The notes beneath the pieces are model-generated. The model saw nothing but the letters and a program-made list of their open reading frames with translations, was not told where the DNA came from and ran no database searches. Shown here piece by piece: positions 53,048-63,375 of a DNA stretch of 64,000 nt; the first letter of the stretch is position 1; every line of letters starts with the position of its first letter. The stretch comes from Sycon ciliatum. Taxonomy: Eukaryota > Porifera > Calcarea > Leucosolenida > Sycettidae. A program made the translations under genes and the position numbers. Location of the stretch: the NCBI RefSeq assembly GCF_964019385.1, contig NC_088649.1, forward strand, positions 18,852,615 to 18,916,614, in the 5' to 3' direction.

Positions 53048-55652
53048 TGACGGACTCAGCTGGAGACGAGACAGTGGTCTTCAGCGGAGCACGAGACAAA
53101 GCCTCAACGCACAACACTTGCTTTCCTGGGATGTACTTGAGTGAGTACAAATACGGCATCAGAGAGACTAGCCAAAGCTGGAGACGTGGTGGGACATCAT
53201 CCAACGGCTTCTGAACTACATGAAGCAGTGGTCTGTGATTCGTGAAGACGTCCACATCCCGGCCTAGAACGTACTGCCGGAAACGAGTTAAAGCGAATAC
53301 CACATCCAACATTTCACGCTCCATCTGCAAATAGCGTGTCTCCACATCAGTCAATGATCGGCTAGCATAAGTGACTAGCACCCACTGGCCCTTGTCATCG
53401 TTCTGCCAGAGGATAGCGCCCAAACCTTGAGGCGAAGCATCGCAGCTGACAGCCGTATGAACATCTGGAGATGGGCGGAAGTACGGCAATGTCTGCAGAG
53501 ATGAAGCGACTGCCTGCTTCACTGCGTTGAATGCCGCAATCAGGCTCTCAGTAGCTACAAATGGCTGTGGCTGCTTGACGATCGAACAAAGTGGCTCAGT
53601 TACTTGAGACAGCTGAGGAACAAACATGCCCAGATAGGTGACCATCCCGAGAAAACGCTGAACGTCGGCGAGGCACGTGGGCTCCGACAGTTCACTGATA
53701 TCTTGAAGTTTGCATGTGTTGGGTTGAACACCTTGCTTCGTCAGGACATGGCCGAGATACTTGACACATGTCAGTCGAGTGCGACACTTGCCCCAGTTGA
53801 GGCAGAGATTAGCAGCTTTGAGTAATTCCAAAACACTAGCGAGCCGTGCGTCGTGTTCCGCCCGGTTGCGACCATACACCAAGACGTCATCTATATAGAC
53901 AACAACACCAGGTAAACCCGAAAGGAGATCGGTAACAACACGCTGAAATATCTCGGGAGCACAGGATATGCCAAGTGGCAGTCGTTTGAAACGATAGAGA
54001 CCACAGTGTGTGCTAAACGTGGTAAGCAGTCGGGATTGGTCGTCAAGCAAGAGCTCGTGAAAACCAGACTCTGCATCCAAAACCGAGAAAACCTCCGCTC
54101 TCGCAAGCTCAGCAGTAATTTCATCAATGGTTGGCAATGAATGTCGCTCTCTAACAATAGACTTGTTCAACTGCCGATAGTCAACACATAAACGCAAGGT
54201 GCCGTTTGACTTACGTACTAGGACGATCGGCGATACCCATCCAGACGCTTCCTTAACTGGCTCGATGATGTCTGCCTTGACAAGACGATGCAGTTGTTGT
54301 TCAATGTCAGCCTTGGCGCTGAATGGGGGACGTCGTGCTGGTTTAGCCACCGGCCAAGCTTCAGCGTCCACAGAGATGGAAATTGGCGCGGTTTCAACTA
54401 AATTGCCAGTGTCCACCAGGTGCGCTGGAACCAACAGCTCAAGTTCAGAGATAACGTCCTGGCCGAACAGAATACGATGTTTCCCATGGGGTACAACAAA
54501 ACAACTACAAGACATGGTACGCGTAGGAGATGCGATGGTTACATCAGCCATGCCTAAAGTTGCAATCTCCCCGCCTGTGTACGCCTTGAGGACACGATTA
54601 CTGCTGCGTGTAGGCCGGACATTGTCATCGGTGAGAATAGTACGGCTTGCACCGGTATCCAGCAAACCTTGACACTCCTTGCCATCCACTAATAGCGATG
54701 CGAGGAACTGGCGGTGTGACCCGGTCTGCTCAGCCAAGTACACGGTGTCATAAACCAAATGAGCCTGGTCAGCTAGGTCGGCGGGCTCCTCGTCGACGGC
54801 GATAGCATCTAATCCAGAGCGTTGCGACTGACATACGGCCGCAAAATGTCCGATTTTGCTACAACTGCGACAGCGGATGTTGGCTGCAGGGCAAAACGAC
54901 TTTCCCATAACATGGGTACGGCCACAGTACTTGCACGAACCAGACACTGTAAGTGGCTGTCTGCGTTGCTGTCTAGTCGCACTAACGGCAGCCACTGAGC
55001 TAACCTGATTGGCAGGCTCTGCCGGCGGATCATACAGCTTACTCTCCGCATAGAATGTCTCCAGTGCCACTGGTTTGGTGATGGCATCTGCGAGGGTGAG
55101 TCTGGACTCCTTGAGAAACTCACGACGAACTTCGGGGGATTTCAAACCTGCAACCAACTGGTCTCCTACCTGGGAGTTTACCACGCTGTCCACATCCGTC
55201 GCCCAGAATTTACATAAGACCACTCTCTCTCGTAAACGGCCAACGTAGGTGGAGACGGATTCCTCCGGCCCTTGTTTGAGCTGCCAGAATTTGTGACGTT
55301 CTGATGTCGTATTGATGGTGGGACGGAAGTGGTCCAGAACGGCGTCCGTCAGTGCTACGTATTCATCTCCAGGAGAACCATCATCATTTGCTGGCGGAGA
55401 AGGAATAACCAGACCCTTCACAACTTTGCGAACTGAGAGTCCGGCCAAATTCAAAAATAAACGCTTTTTGTCAGCAGCAGTGGAAACATTACAAATTGCT
55501 AAGTATTCATTGACATCCTCGAGCCAAAGCTCAAAATTGGCCCCGATGTCGCCGGCGTAATTGGTTACAAAATCCTTGGGCACTCTGCCCTCCGTTGTCA
55601 TCTTGACCTGTTCACTGCGCCAATGTAGATGGACAACACTACAACAATACAA
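53040..55652 (-). pseudogene. Gag-Pol region of the gypsy fossil
   Basis: Domains in order: Gag with two zinc knuckles near residues 240-275 (CKYCGRTHVMGKSFC and CRSCSKIGHFAAVC), an aspartic protease (LLDTGASRTIL), a reverse transcriptase with VLDAESGFHELLLD, LPLGISCAPEIFQRVV and the catalytic VYIDDVLVYG, then RNase H beginning AVSCDASPQGLGAIL. The layout is typical of Ty3/gypsy. Part of a broken element. Confidence 0.85.
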
Positions 55653-55784
55653 GTCTGGAGGTAGCCATTGCAGGCTTCGTCTTCAAGCTCTGTGAGTGCT
55701 CTCCTGCAAGCATGCACACATGCGCACACTATACATCTGTACGTGATTACATCACTACAGCGTGCGCCCCCCCCCCCGACCTAA

Positions 55785-56285
55785 ACCCGCCACTGCACCT
55801 CATATTTGGTGGTCAGAGTATTGACCAAATAGCACTTTAGTAGACAGCGCTAGTGGTATCAACTAAATAGTGAAACAATAAAATATTACTAGTATCAAAC
55901 AACAATGGGGACCACAGTACTACAATGTCAAAACAGTGAGAACTTTCGAAAATGCTTCTATCGCACACACAGTTCAGGCTTCAGCTTTGCAATGTACACT
56001 GCCTCCAGAACAGCAAGGTGAGATTTGTTGAGCACATCCGCTTGAGTAGTAAAGTGAAACAAGTCTCTTGTACGGGCAAAGTAAATTTGCTTACATAATA
56101 TTATGACAGAAAATCTCAATACCAAAAAAAATGAACAGTGACAAGGAGTGCCATGTTTGCAATGAGTGTCATGTGCATATTTGAACTGTATGCGCACAAG
56201 AATTATTGTGCAAAAGTTGTCACTGTTTAATTATTTTTTACTAGCACTGTCTCTTAGTGCTATTTAGTCAATGCTCTGACCGGTA
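55785..56285. mobile_element. TIR element with Penelope-like remnant
   Basis: A hAT-like end (inverted CAGTGGCGG) lies at 55785-55798. Inverted ends GGTCAGAGTATTGAC (55810) and GTCAATGCTCTGACC (56268-56282) frame about 480 bp. Inside, the minus strand reads ARTRDLFHFTTQADVL and SHLAVLEAVYIAKLKPELCV, like the C-terminal end of GIY-YIG-bearing retroelements. A third copy of the end sequence lies at 56325-56352. Confidence 0.4.
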
Positions 56286-56389
56286 AACATGTAGTTGGGG
56301 TCACAATCGCTATCCATTAAAGTGCTATTTTGTTAATGTTCTGACCGCCAAAGTGCTGGCAATAAGGACATGCTTGCTACCTTGTTTAT

Positions 56390-58183
56390 TGTAACAGGTA
56401 GCCGAGTGGTAGGCGCGGTGCAATCAACAAGAGTTAGCTTTTATTCTTCTTCTCTCAGGTACACACCTGGGATATAATTATTGGTAAAAAAAGAAGCGGC
56501 AAATAAATAGGATTATCTCTCCGGTGCACATCTGGAGGTTGAATACTTCTTCTTCTCGGCTTTGTCGTTGCTATAAAATCTAATCTAAACAGAAATGCGC
56601 AGCAGCTTTTATGCAGCCGACACCATACGCTTACATACGGAGATTCACTAAATAAACATCAGGTAAAGTTCCGTATTAGTTCCGTATTAGTTCCATATTA
56701 GTCAGGCAGGGATACTACACCATCCCTTCCTACAGATAATCATGCCCTCGTGATTTTCAAAAATTAGCGAAATGTTATGAACACAGCGTCAACCGGAAGA
56801 TGGCAAATTATATCCGAAATGATAACGTTTAGAGTAGACAGAAGAAATGAACTGATAACAAATCATAACATAGAAGTAAAAGCGCACCAGGTTCACACGA
56901 TCTCTCGGGGTCAAAAGGGAAAGAATGGTCCTCCAAACAGGACGTGAAAGACAGCCACATTTCTGCTTATCGCGGGCTCAAACTGCCAGGAAGTTCACAA
57001 TTTCAAAAAATGCACTGCATCGTGGGGACTTACTCCGGTACACACCTGGAGTGTAAAAAGGGGATTCTCACACACTTCTCTCACCAGGTTACTTAGGTAA
57101 ACCGTGGCTCACCATGATCAGACGCCTACCAATCTAAACTGGATTCACACACTCGCATAAAGGAAGACTGAAGAGAACAGGGAGACTGAAGGAAGACAGG
57201 AAAGAAAATGCCATACCTGGAATCAGCGTTAGTAACCACCGCGGCGGCTGGAGCTACGGCGGAGGGCAAGCCAGGTTTTATCTTCATCTTGGTTGAGCCG
57301 GTCACACTGAGCGGCTAGCTCGGCGTCAGACAAATGACCTCCCTCCTCGTCTTGAATCGTTGTCTTCATATTGTCGATAGCATCGCTTTGCGGGACGTAA
57401 AGAGTGATGGTCTAGCCAGGAAGAGTGTTGACGAAAATCTGCATCCCACCACGGAGGCGAAGTACCAAGTGAAGAGTGGCCTCCTGCTTCCGACTGCGTG
57501 CCGGCGAAAATCAAACGCTGCTGGTCTTGGGGAATACCCTCCTTGTCTTGGGCAGCAGCCTGCATGTGGTCGTCCTCATCAGCTTCGCCATCACCACCGG
57601 TAGTATACATGTAGGTAGCGGGTCGCTTGGAATCGCCATCGGAGTCTCCAGTGGATGCCGTGCGGAGAGAAGGGTGATCCACGATAGCACCCTGACTGTG
57701 CTGCAGGCTAATAAGCAGGACCAGGCCCAGGAAGGCAAGAAACATGATTCTGATCTAGCTGCAGCGGGTTGAGGCATGGGGGCCTGCGGTAGAATCACGT
57801 TGTTTTATTTTCCAAAAACACACCGCTGCCACCAATGTAACAGGTGGCCGAGTGGTTGGCGCGGTGCAATCAACAAGAGTAAGCTTTATTCTACTTCTCT
57901 CAGGTACACACCGGGGATATAATTATTAGTAAAAGAAGAAACGGCAAATAAATAACTTTCTCTCTGGTGCACACCTAGAGGTTGAAACTTCTTCTTCTCG
58001 GCTTTGTCGTTGCTATAAAATCTAATCTAAACAGAAATGCGCAGCAGCTTTTATGCAGCAGATGCCATACGCTTACATACGGAGACACACTAAATATCCA
58101 TCAGGTAAAGTTCCGTATTAGTTCCGTATTAGTTCCGTATTAGTTCCGTATTAGTTCCGTATTAGCCAGGCAGGGATACTACA
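56390..58183 (-). mobile_element. Short LTR retroelement carrying ubiquitin-like coding, fossil
   Basis: Two direct LTRs, 56390-56719 (330 bp) and 57836-58183 (348 bp), have TG/CA termini in both readings and a TTAT target duplication on each side. In minus orientation the 5' LTR is followed directly by a primer-site-like TTGGTGGCAGCGGTG and the 3' LTR is preceded by a purine tract (AGGAAGGGATGG). The LTRs differ at roughly 25-30 positions and in the number of TTCCGTATTAG units, suggesting a fairly old insertion. The 1.1-kb interior has no gag or pol; it holds a signal-peptide-like start and ubiquitin-like coding. Broken, a few interruptions. Confidence 0.75.
57240..57745 (-). pseudogene. Polyubiquitin-like coding inside the LTR element
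   Basis: In minus orientation the interior begins with a hydrophobic leader (MFLAFLGLVLLISLQHSQGA), then an acidic linker, then ubiquitin-like sequence: [17 protein letters not shown] and a head-to-tail junction [15 protein letters not shown], followed by a more diverged ubiquitin-like unit. LRLRGG joined to MQIFV is diagnostic of polyubiquitin. The strand agrees with the LTR and primer-site orientation. A ubiquitin behind a secretion-type leader inside an LTR element is unexpected. The region is broken and treated as a fossil. Confidence 0.75.
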
Positions 58184-58249
58184 TTATCACCATTGTATTC
58201 GACTTGAAAAGTAATGTCACGAAAGGCCTAGTCGAAAGACTTGAAACTG

Positions 58250-58500
58250 TATGGCTTCTGTGATTCGTGTGCTGAATTGCTTTTCTCCAACCAAGAATCT
58301 ATATGTAGGACTCAGTATAGAGCCCATGCACTATATGATGTCCAGCACCCTATATAGAGTCCATTGGTCCAAAAACCAATATACAGAGTCCAGGAGTCCA
58401 CTCAGTTTCGATCAGCTTCATCCTGCCGCGCAATCCCCTATCAGGAGTACACTTTTTCTACAAGTCCCCTATTCACGGTCCAGGAGTCCAGTTTATCCAG
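58250..58500 (-). repeat. GGACTCTATATAGGGG repeats, inverted copy
   Basis: It carries TATATAGAGTCCATTGGTCC and related words, the inverse of 32640-32978. Confidence 0.65.
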
Positions 58501-58726
58501 TCACGCCGTCCTGTGTGGTGTGCCCGAAAGAGAAAACACCTTTTCAGTTTTGCTTGCCTCATGGCAGCGCATTCCTTTCTTCACTTCAGCCATGGCTGCC
58601 AGTTCTGCTGTGCAGTTGCTGACAGTAATCTGTCTCGAGGTAACCAAGGAGGATAAGGAGACGCTCAAAATCAAATCTGGAAAGCGTCTTGTGGTTCTCT
58701 GAAGACGTTTCATCCGTGCACGGGAT
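58501..58726 (+). other. Open frame without recognised family
   Basis: The plus strand reads MAASSAVQLLTVICLEVTK and EDKETLKIKSGKRLVVL before a stop. It could be a small exon or chance; no splice context supports it. Confidence 0.2.
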
Positions 58727-58990
58727 GAAAGCAGAAATTGCAGAACAGTTCAGCACAGGTCAAATCTGACGAGTCAGGTACACTGACGCTCTCTTTCGTT
58801 CGACGCCACAAGGATCCCCTGTTTGGCTGGCCATTGCGGCCAGGAAGGCGTTTGAACGGTTTCACCAGAGGGAGGGATGAAAGCAGAAAGCGGAGAACGA
58901 GAAAAGTTCAGCACAGTTCCAATCTGATGAGTCAGATACACTGACACTCTCTTTCGTTCGACGCCACAAGGATACCCTGTTTGACTGGAC
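58727..58990. repeat. About 150-bp tandem repeat, two copies
   Basis: GATGAAAGCAGAAA to CTCTTTCGTTCGACGCCACA is repeated, the second copy shorter. Confidence 0.8.
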
Positions 58991-60070
58991 AAGAGCTGCC
59001 TGTAGCACCGTGTCAAAAGGCTGTCCAACTACATCGCAGGCCGATGACTGAGGTAAGGAAGCTTCTACTCGTTTCGATTGGTCTGCCGTTCTGTCGTTAT
59101 GCTTGAATTTTTTCCATTTTCAAGGATCGTATCGCGTTTTTGTTTGATGTTCCTTGAATGAATGCCATAAAAGTAATGAACCACTTCGTAATATTCCTCA
59201 AGGACTGCAAGGACTTTGCATCAATCGTATACGATCGTCTAGCTATCATCAATTATTATTTTATTTCATCAGAAAAAGTATTTTTATCCCTGTGATAATT
59301 ATGTGAACTCCACGACACTCTTCCTCTACTACTAGGCTCTAGTATGATGTCAAATACAATGGGATCCACAAACGCAGTGTCAGTGTACGGTAGTAGTAGG
59401 AGGAGGATTTCTTGTATGCCGATGACAAGAAAAAGCTTCTCAAGCTAATACATGTACTCGTATTCCATGAAGTAACCGTTTTGATGTCACAAACATGACA
59501 TTGTGTCAGTGAAACTGCCTCATGTCAACAAATCATTGCATTTCCATCTTGGGGAAGACTGACTGACGGCAACGCTGTACAGATTTGTTCAAATCATCTC
59601 ATTAATTTTCAATTTAGTTGCAGTGAAGTGAAACACTGTGTACACTACATGTATGGTGGTGTGTCTGTGCGTCTTGAGTGTGCACAAACGATCTTATTCC
59701 TCGTATTACTAATAGATTATTGTCCCCACCGTCACCTGTTCACAGGTCTTTGAGTGGATGGATTTTCATTGAGCATCACATTCGTTGAGAACTTGGTAGT
59801 TGTGTGCTCCCACGCATCATTACGGTAATAAGCGTATCCTTGTGCTATCTATTTGTTGCAGGTGTGCTGATCTTCAGAAGCTTGCGGAACTGAGTGCTGC
59901 TGAACATTTGCATGGCCATGAGCAATCGTGAAACTTGCTATTGCACTCTCAGGATGTGCTAGTATTATGCTGACTACTGCACTATGTTATTCTCTTACAC
60001 TGCTACATGTATGTAAACGTGCGTTCATCCGCCCACGTATGCATTCGTTTCGTATAATTATTTGTTATCC

Positions 60071-60587
60071 ATTAACTGGTTTTGAGGGAAAGAGACAAAC
60101 GGGAAAAGTCTGAAGAAAAAATTGACTGTCACCACCAGGACTCGAACCAGGGACCCTCGCTTGTAGCCAGCGATGCTCTAACCACTGAGCTATGGTGTAG
60201 TCGTCATCCAAGCAGAGACCGTTTAACGTTTTCTTCAGACTTCGTAACTCACACTTCCTGTGAATCCACACAGGCGGGTGGGACGCAGCCCTCACTTTAC
60301 CCACACACTTCACGTACAAACTAGCACGCGGGGAGCCCCAAGTCATAAAATATTAACTGGTTTTGAGGGAAAGAGACAAACGGGAAAAGTCTGAAGAAAA
60401 TTGACTGTCACCACGAGAACTCGAACCAGGGACCCTCGCTTGTAGCCAGCAATGCTCTAACCACTGAGCTATGGTGTAGTCGTCATCCAAGCAGAGACCG
60501 TTCAACGTTTTCTTCAGACTTCGTAACTCACACTTCCTGTGAATCCACACAGGCGGATGGGACGCAGCCCTCACTGTACCCACACAC
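60071..60587 (-). mobile_element. Two tandem tRNA-like SINE units inserted in arm B
   Basis: Two direct units of about 285 and 235 bp (starting TTAACTGGTTTTGAGGGAAA) lie between duplicated ATCC (60067-60070 and 60588-60591). Arm A has the uninterrupted site GTTATCCCTCTTGAC. Each unit holds a minus-strand tRNA-like head (60131-60199 and 60410-60479) with A-box TAGCTCAGTGGTTAGAG and B-box GGTTCGAGT(C/T)C. Confidence 0.7.
60131..60199 (-). tRNA. tRNA-like sequence, SINE head
   Basis: D-arm TAGCTCAGTGGTTAGAGC, a five-pair anticodon stem (TCGCT/AGCGA) with loop GGCTACA, and T-arm CCTGGTTCGAGTCCTGG can all be drawn. The anticodon loop lacks U33, the T-stem has a mismatch and only five of seven acceptor pairs form, so it is a tRNA-derived element rather than a working tRNA gene. 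A copy lies at 60410-60479. Confidence 0.45.
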
Positions 60588-61379
60588 ATCCCTCTTGACC
60601 TTACGTGTAAATGGGTGGACGTTTGCATGGCTGTTGGAGTTGCGTGTGTATTGAGTCTCTACTCTTTTCTTGGTGTTTTCTTGGCGTTGTATAAGTTTGT
60701 GTGTGTGTGTGCGCGCGCACAAGAATTTGAAAACAAATAATTAACCCTTGTCTCTACATTATTCTCTTTCGATTCTTGTTTTTTTCTAGGTATTTTCTTG
60801 GCGTTGTGTGTGTGCGCATGTGTGTGTGTGTGCATGTGTGTGTGTGCGTGCACAATAATTTGGCAACACTACATGATTGAGATATTGTAATTGCAGCGTC
60901 TGCGAAGAGACCACTTGATTTGAGGATGGTGTTTGTAGGGTTTTTCATGTAATGAAGTGGATGCAGTGGCGCCTCAATACTTATTTTTTTATCTTGAGAA
61001 GTGAATGATGTAAAGGATTAAAGGGAGAGGCCGTTTTCTGGTTAATATTCACTGCTTACAGCAGATCCTATGTCTAATTTGGAACTCTGGATAGGGGATG
61101 CCTATATGGCTGGACTTTATACAGGGAGTGTGGTCCACATAAAGACTCCTTATAGTTGATTTCAAAGTTTGGACTCCATACAGTTGATTTTGGACCAATG
61201 GACTCTATATAGGGTGAAGCCAATTGGCTGGACTCTATACAGGGAGTGATGTCCATCTAAACTTTGAGCTCACAGTTGATTCCAAGTTTGGACTCTGTAC
61301 AGTGGATTTTGGACCAATGGACTCTATATAGGGGTTGGACATCATATAGGGGCTGGACGCTCTACTGAGTCCAACATAT

Positions 61380-61455
61380 ACACACACAAAAAGGCACATA
61401 AACTCCCCCACATAAACCCACAAACGTACACAAACACACACACACACACACATTA
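61380..61455. repeat. CA microsatellite
   Basis: CA-rich tract between arm B and the NHL exon. Confidence 0.9.
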
Positions 61456-61489
61456 TGCCATGGACATCCTCCTAGAACAATAGCCTAAC

Positions 61490-61627
61490 CTGGATACGGT
61501 GATTGTATATATCCACAACCAGCAATCTGCCGTCGGACGAGATAATACCCTGTGGTCCGTTGAACTGTCCTGGTCCACTTCCTTTAGTACCAAACTTGTT
61601 CAACTGCCTTCCTCCTTTCGTAAACAC
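61490..61627 (-). CDS. NHL-repeat exon, most upstream blade in the window
   Basis: A 138-bp exon on the minus strand, phase 0 at both ends (acceptor CTACATGTAG, donor GTTAGG). It reads VFTKGGRQLNKFGTKGSG, PGQFNGPQGIISSDGRLLVV, DIYNHRIQ. F-G-x-x-G-x-G-x-G-Q-F-x-x-P-x-G-I with D-x-x-N-H-R-I-Q is a textbook NHL repeat. The start VFT and the phase-0 borders match the other two exons of this gene. RING, B-box or filamin parts of a TRIM-NHL protein, if present, would lie to the right of the window. Confidence 0.85.
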
Positions 61628-61649
61628 CTACATGTAGATCATGCAAATA

Positions 61650-61810
61650 GGCACAATCACACACCCAGACACACACCATACCCATACCCATTTATACCCA
61701 GACACACGCATGCTCTCTCACGTGTGCACACACACAGACACACGTACACACAGACACACACGTACACACAGACACACACACACACATATACACACACATA
61801 TATACTTGTA
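61650..61810. repeat. CA-rich microsatellite
   Basis: ACAC repeats with GACACACG and TATACA variants. Confidence 0.9.
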
Positions 61811-61829
61811 CTTGTTGCTCACTGCCAAA

Positions 61830-62495
61830 ACTGGTCACGTGGGTCTCCCCGGGAGAGGGAGAGAGACTCAAAAGGAATCTTGGAAAGATGATTCAACTGG
61901 CTATTGAACCGCCCAACGACCGACACCCTCTGAAATCCCCAAAACTCTGGGTGGACTTGAAAATGATCCCACTTATGGGCTCACCACACCTCAGTAAGTG
62001 GGTGAGGACAAGGTGCAGAAAAAGGATTGACGGCATCAGGGTATCCGTCCTGGGATCCAACTGCAGTTACCCCTGCCCCCAGTGAAGGTAATACTTGCTA
62101 CTAATGTGGGTGGCTAAGTCAGAGTGGATCTGATATAAGCGTCCCTAGCACCATTGATTACACAAGAGTTAATCTAGCCAGAAGCAGTCCATGGTTAACA
62201 GGTATGTATACTTCAAATAGAAAGTATACGGACCCTGAAACCAACAAAGGTGGCAGATACAACAATACACCTTTAAGCAGCCGAGCCTGTTGGCAACAGA
62301 CCCAACACAATCAGGCATAAGTGTACCCACCAACCGAACTAGCTGGCACATACACAGATACACAAACACTTGCCTTTTGACCTTTTGACCATTTTTTATC
62401 CCACACAAACATCACACCGCATACTCCGGCATGCACTGGTTGTTACCACGCAGCAGAATGAAAGAAAAGTCAGGAAGAGTCTGAGAAAAAGAAGA
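61830..62495. other. No recognisable feature
   Basis: Short frames on both strands, no domain, no paired repeat ends. Confidence 0.35.
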
Positions 62496-62504
62496 AAGAC
62501 ATGT

Positions 62505-62585
62505 GGGACCATAATCTTCGTGAATCGAACCCACCACCTCTCGATTGGAAATCGACTGCACTTAGAACTGCACTATATGAGACAC
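62505..62585 (-). mobile_element. tRNA(Gly)-like SINE head or pseudogene
   Basis: The minus strand has TCGATTTCCAATCGA (loop TTTCCAA, anticodon TCC) and B-box GGGTTCGATTC. The A-box region (TAGTGCAGTTCTAAGTGC) is poor. Probably tRNA-derived. Confidence 0.4.
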
Positions 62586-62689
62586 ACACGCATGCACACA
62601 CATACACTACTACTATTGACAGCTGCCAGAAATGGCCACGCCGCTCCCCAAAGGGAGGTACTGTCAGAGAGGTTAGGGGAGAGGTAGGC

Positions 62690-62900
62690 AGTGCTTTAAA
62701 TGGCGCTCCAGGTCCTGTCGCCTCCGAAATTGGCGTTGATTGCAGACTGGGCAATGATGTTCAAAGTGCTGGCGATCAGTCACTGTAGGGCGATTCGGGC
62801 GGGGTCCACAGCGATGGCGCTTGAGGCCAGCAGTAGACTTAAAAGTAGGCTGGTAGGCTGTACATACTGGGACCTCGGCAACAAGATGAGCATCACTAGG
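62690..62900 (-). mobile_element. LINE fragment with two zinc-finger motifs
   Basis: The minus strand reads CTAYQPTFKSTAGLKRHRC and HCPVCNQRQFRRRQDLERHL. FKS-x-AG-L-x-x-H and C-x2-C...RHL finger pairs are common N-terminal DNA-binding modules of LINE proteins. A host zinc-finger exon is the alternative; no splice sites support it. Confidence 0.4.
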
Positions 62901-62954
62901 CGGTCAGTCGTCACAATTGTCACTCTCTTGGCACTTATGCACTGCGAGCCCACC

Positions 62955-63080
62955 CCTCACACATACACACACACACACACACGCACACACATATACACAC
63001 ACACACATGCACACACACACAAGCACAAATACACATACATGCCAGTGGCGTAGGAAGTCGGGGGGGGGGGGCGCCAGGTT
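62955..63080. repeat. CA microsatellite followed by a hAT-like end
   Basis: (CA)n to about 63040, then CAGTGGCGTAGGAAGTCGGG with a poly-G run, a typical hAT terminus. Confidence 0.6.
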
Positions 63081-63231
63081 ACCCAAACTTTTATTTTATT
63101 TTTTTAGGGCCGAAACTCAGTGAACATGTTTACACGTGCAAGTGAGAAGCATGCAGATCAATCAGTACGAGTCATGCAATCAGCTCGATCGTAGTCAGAG
63201 CTGACCCTGCAGTGGGTTCTGTTGTCATGTA

Positions 63232-63373
63232 CAGTGCTGCTCAGGGAAATCCAACCTCATGAATAAAGTAGCGCAGTGTTCGAGTGCACAGACCAGTATG
63301 TGTAGTGCTAGGGCGGCGTAGTACCCAGCAACGCTATTTTATTCATGAGGTTGGATTTATTTGGCCAGCACTG
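63232..63373. mobile_element. 142-bp Tc1/mariner-type MITE
   Basis: The inverted ends begin CAGTGCTG and share AAATCCAACCTCATGAATAA. TA flanks both sides (63230-63231 and 63374-63375). The arms are about 45 bp, leaving little centre. Confidence 0.9.
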
Positions 63374-63375
63374 TA

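Larger units (their letters stand above)
50187..55759 (-). mobile_element. Ty3/gypsy LTR retrotransposon, fossil
   Basis: Minus-strand element. The 5' LTR is 55624-55759 (TGTAGTGATG...CATCTACA, 136 bp), followed by a primer-site-like TTGGCGCAGTGAACAGG. A partial 3' LTR lies at 50187-50263 after a purine-rich tract (GAAGGGGGAGA). Gag, protease, RT and RNase H are in 53040-55652, integrase in 52236-53047, and the integrase C-terminal region reaches about 50589. The element is broken, with about three or four interruptions, one of them the DNA transposon at 51021-51962. The long gag-pol frame suggests moderate age. Confidence 0.85.
59174..61378. repeat. Segmental duplication, arm B
   Basis: It matches 30208-32978 in the same orientation. 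It lacks the two insertions of arm A but holds its own insertion at 60071-60587. Its right end lies about 110 bp from an NHL exon. Confidence 0.9.

Noticed and set aside
60131-60479. Two functional tRNA genes
   Set aside because: No U33 in the anticodon loop, mismatched T-stem and an incomplete acceptor stem; both lie in duplicated SINE-like units.
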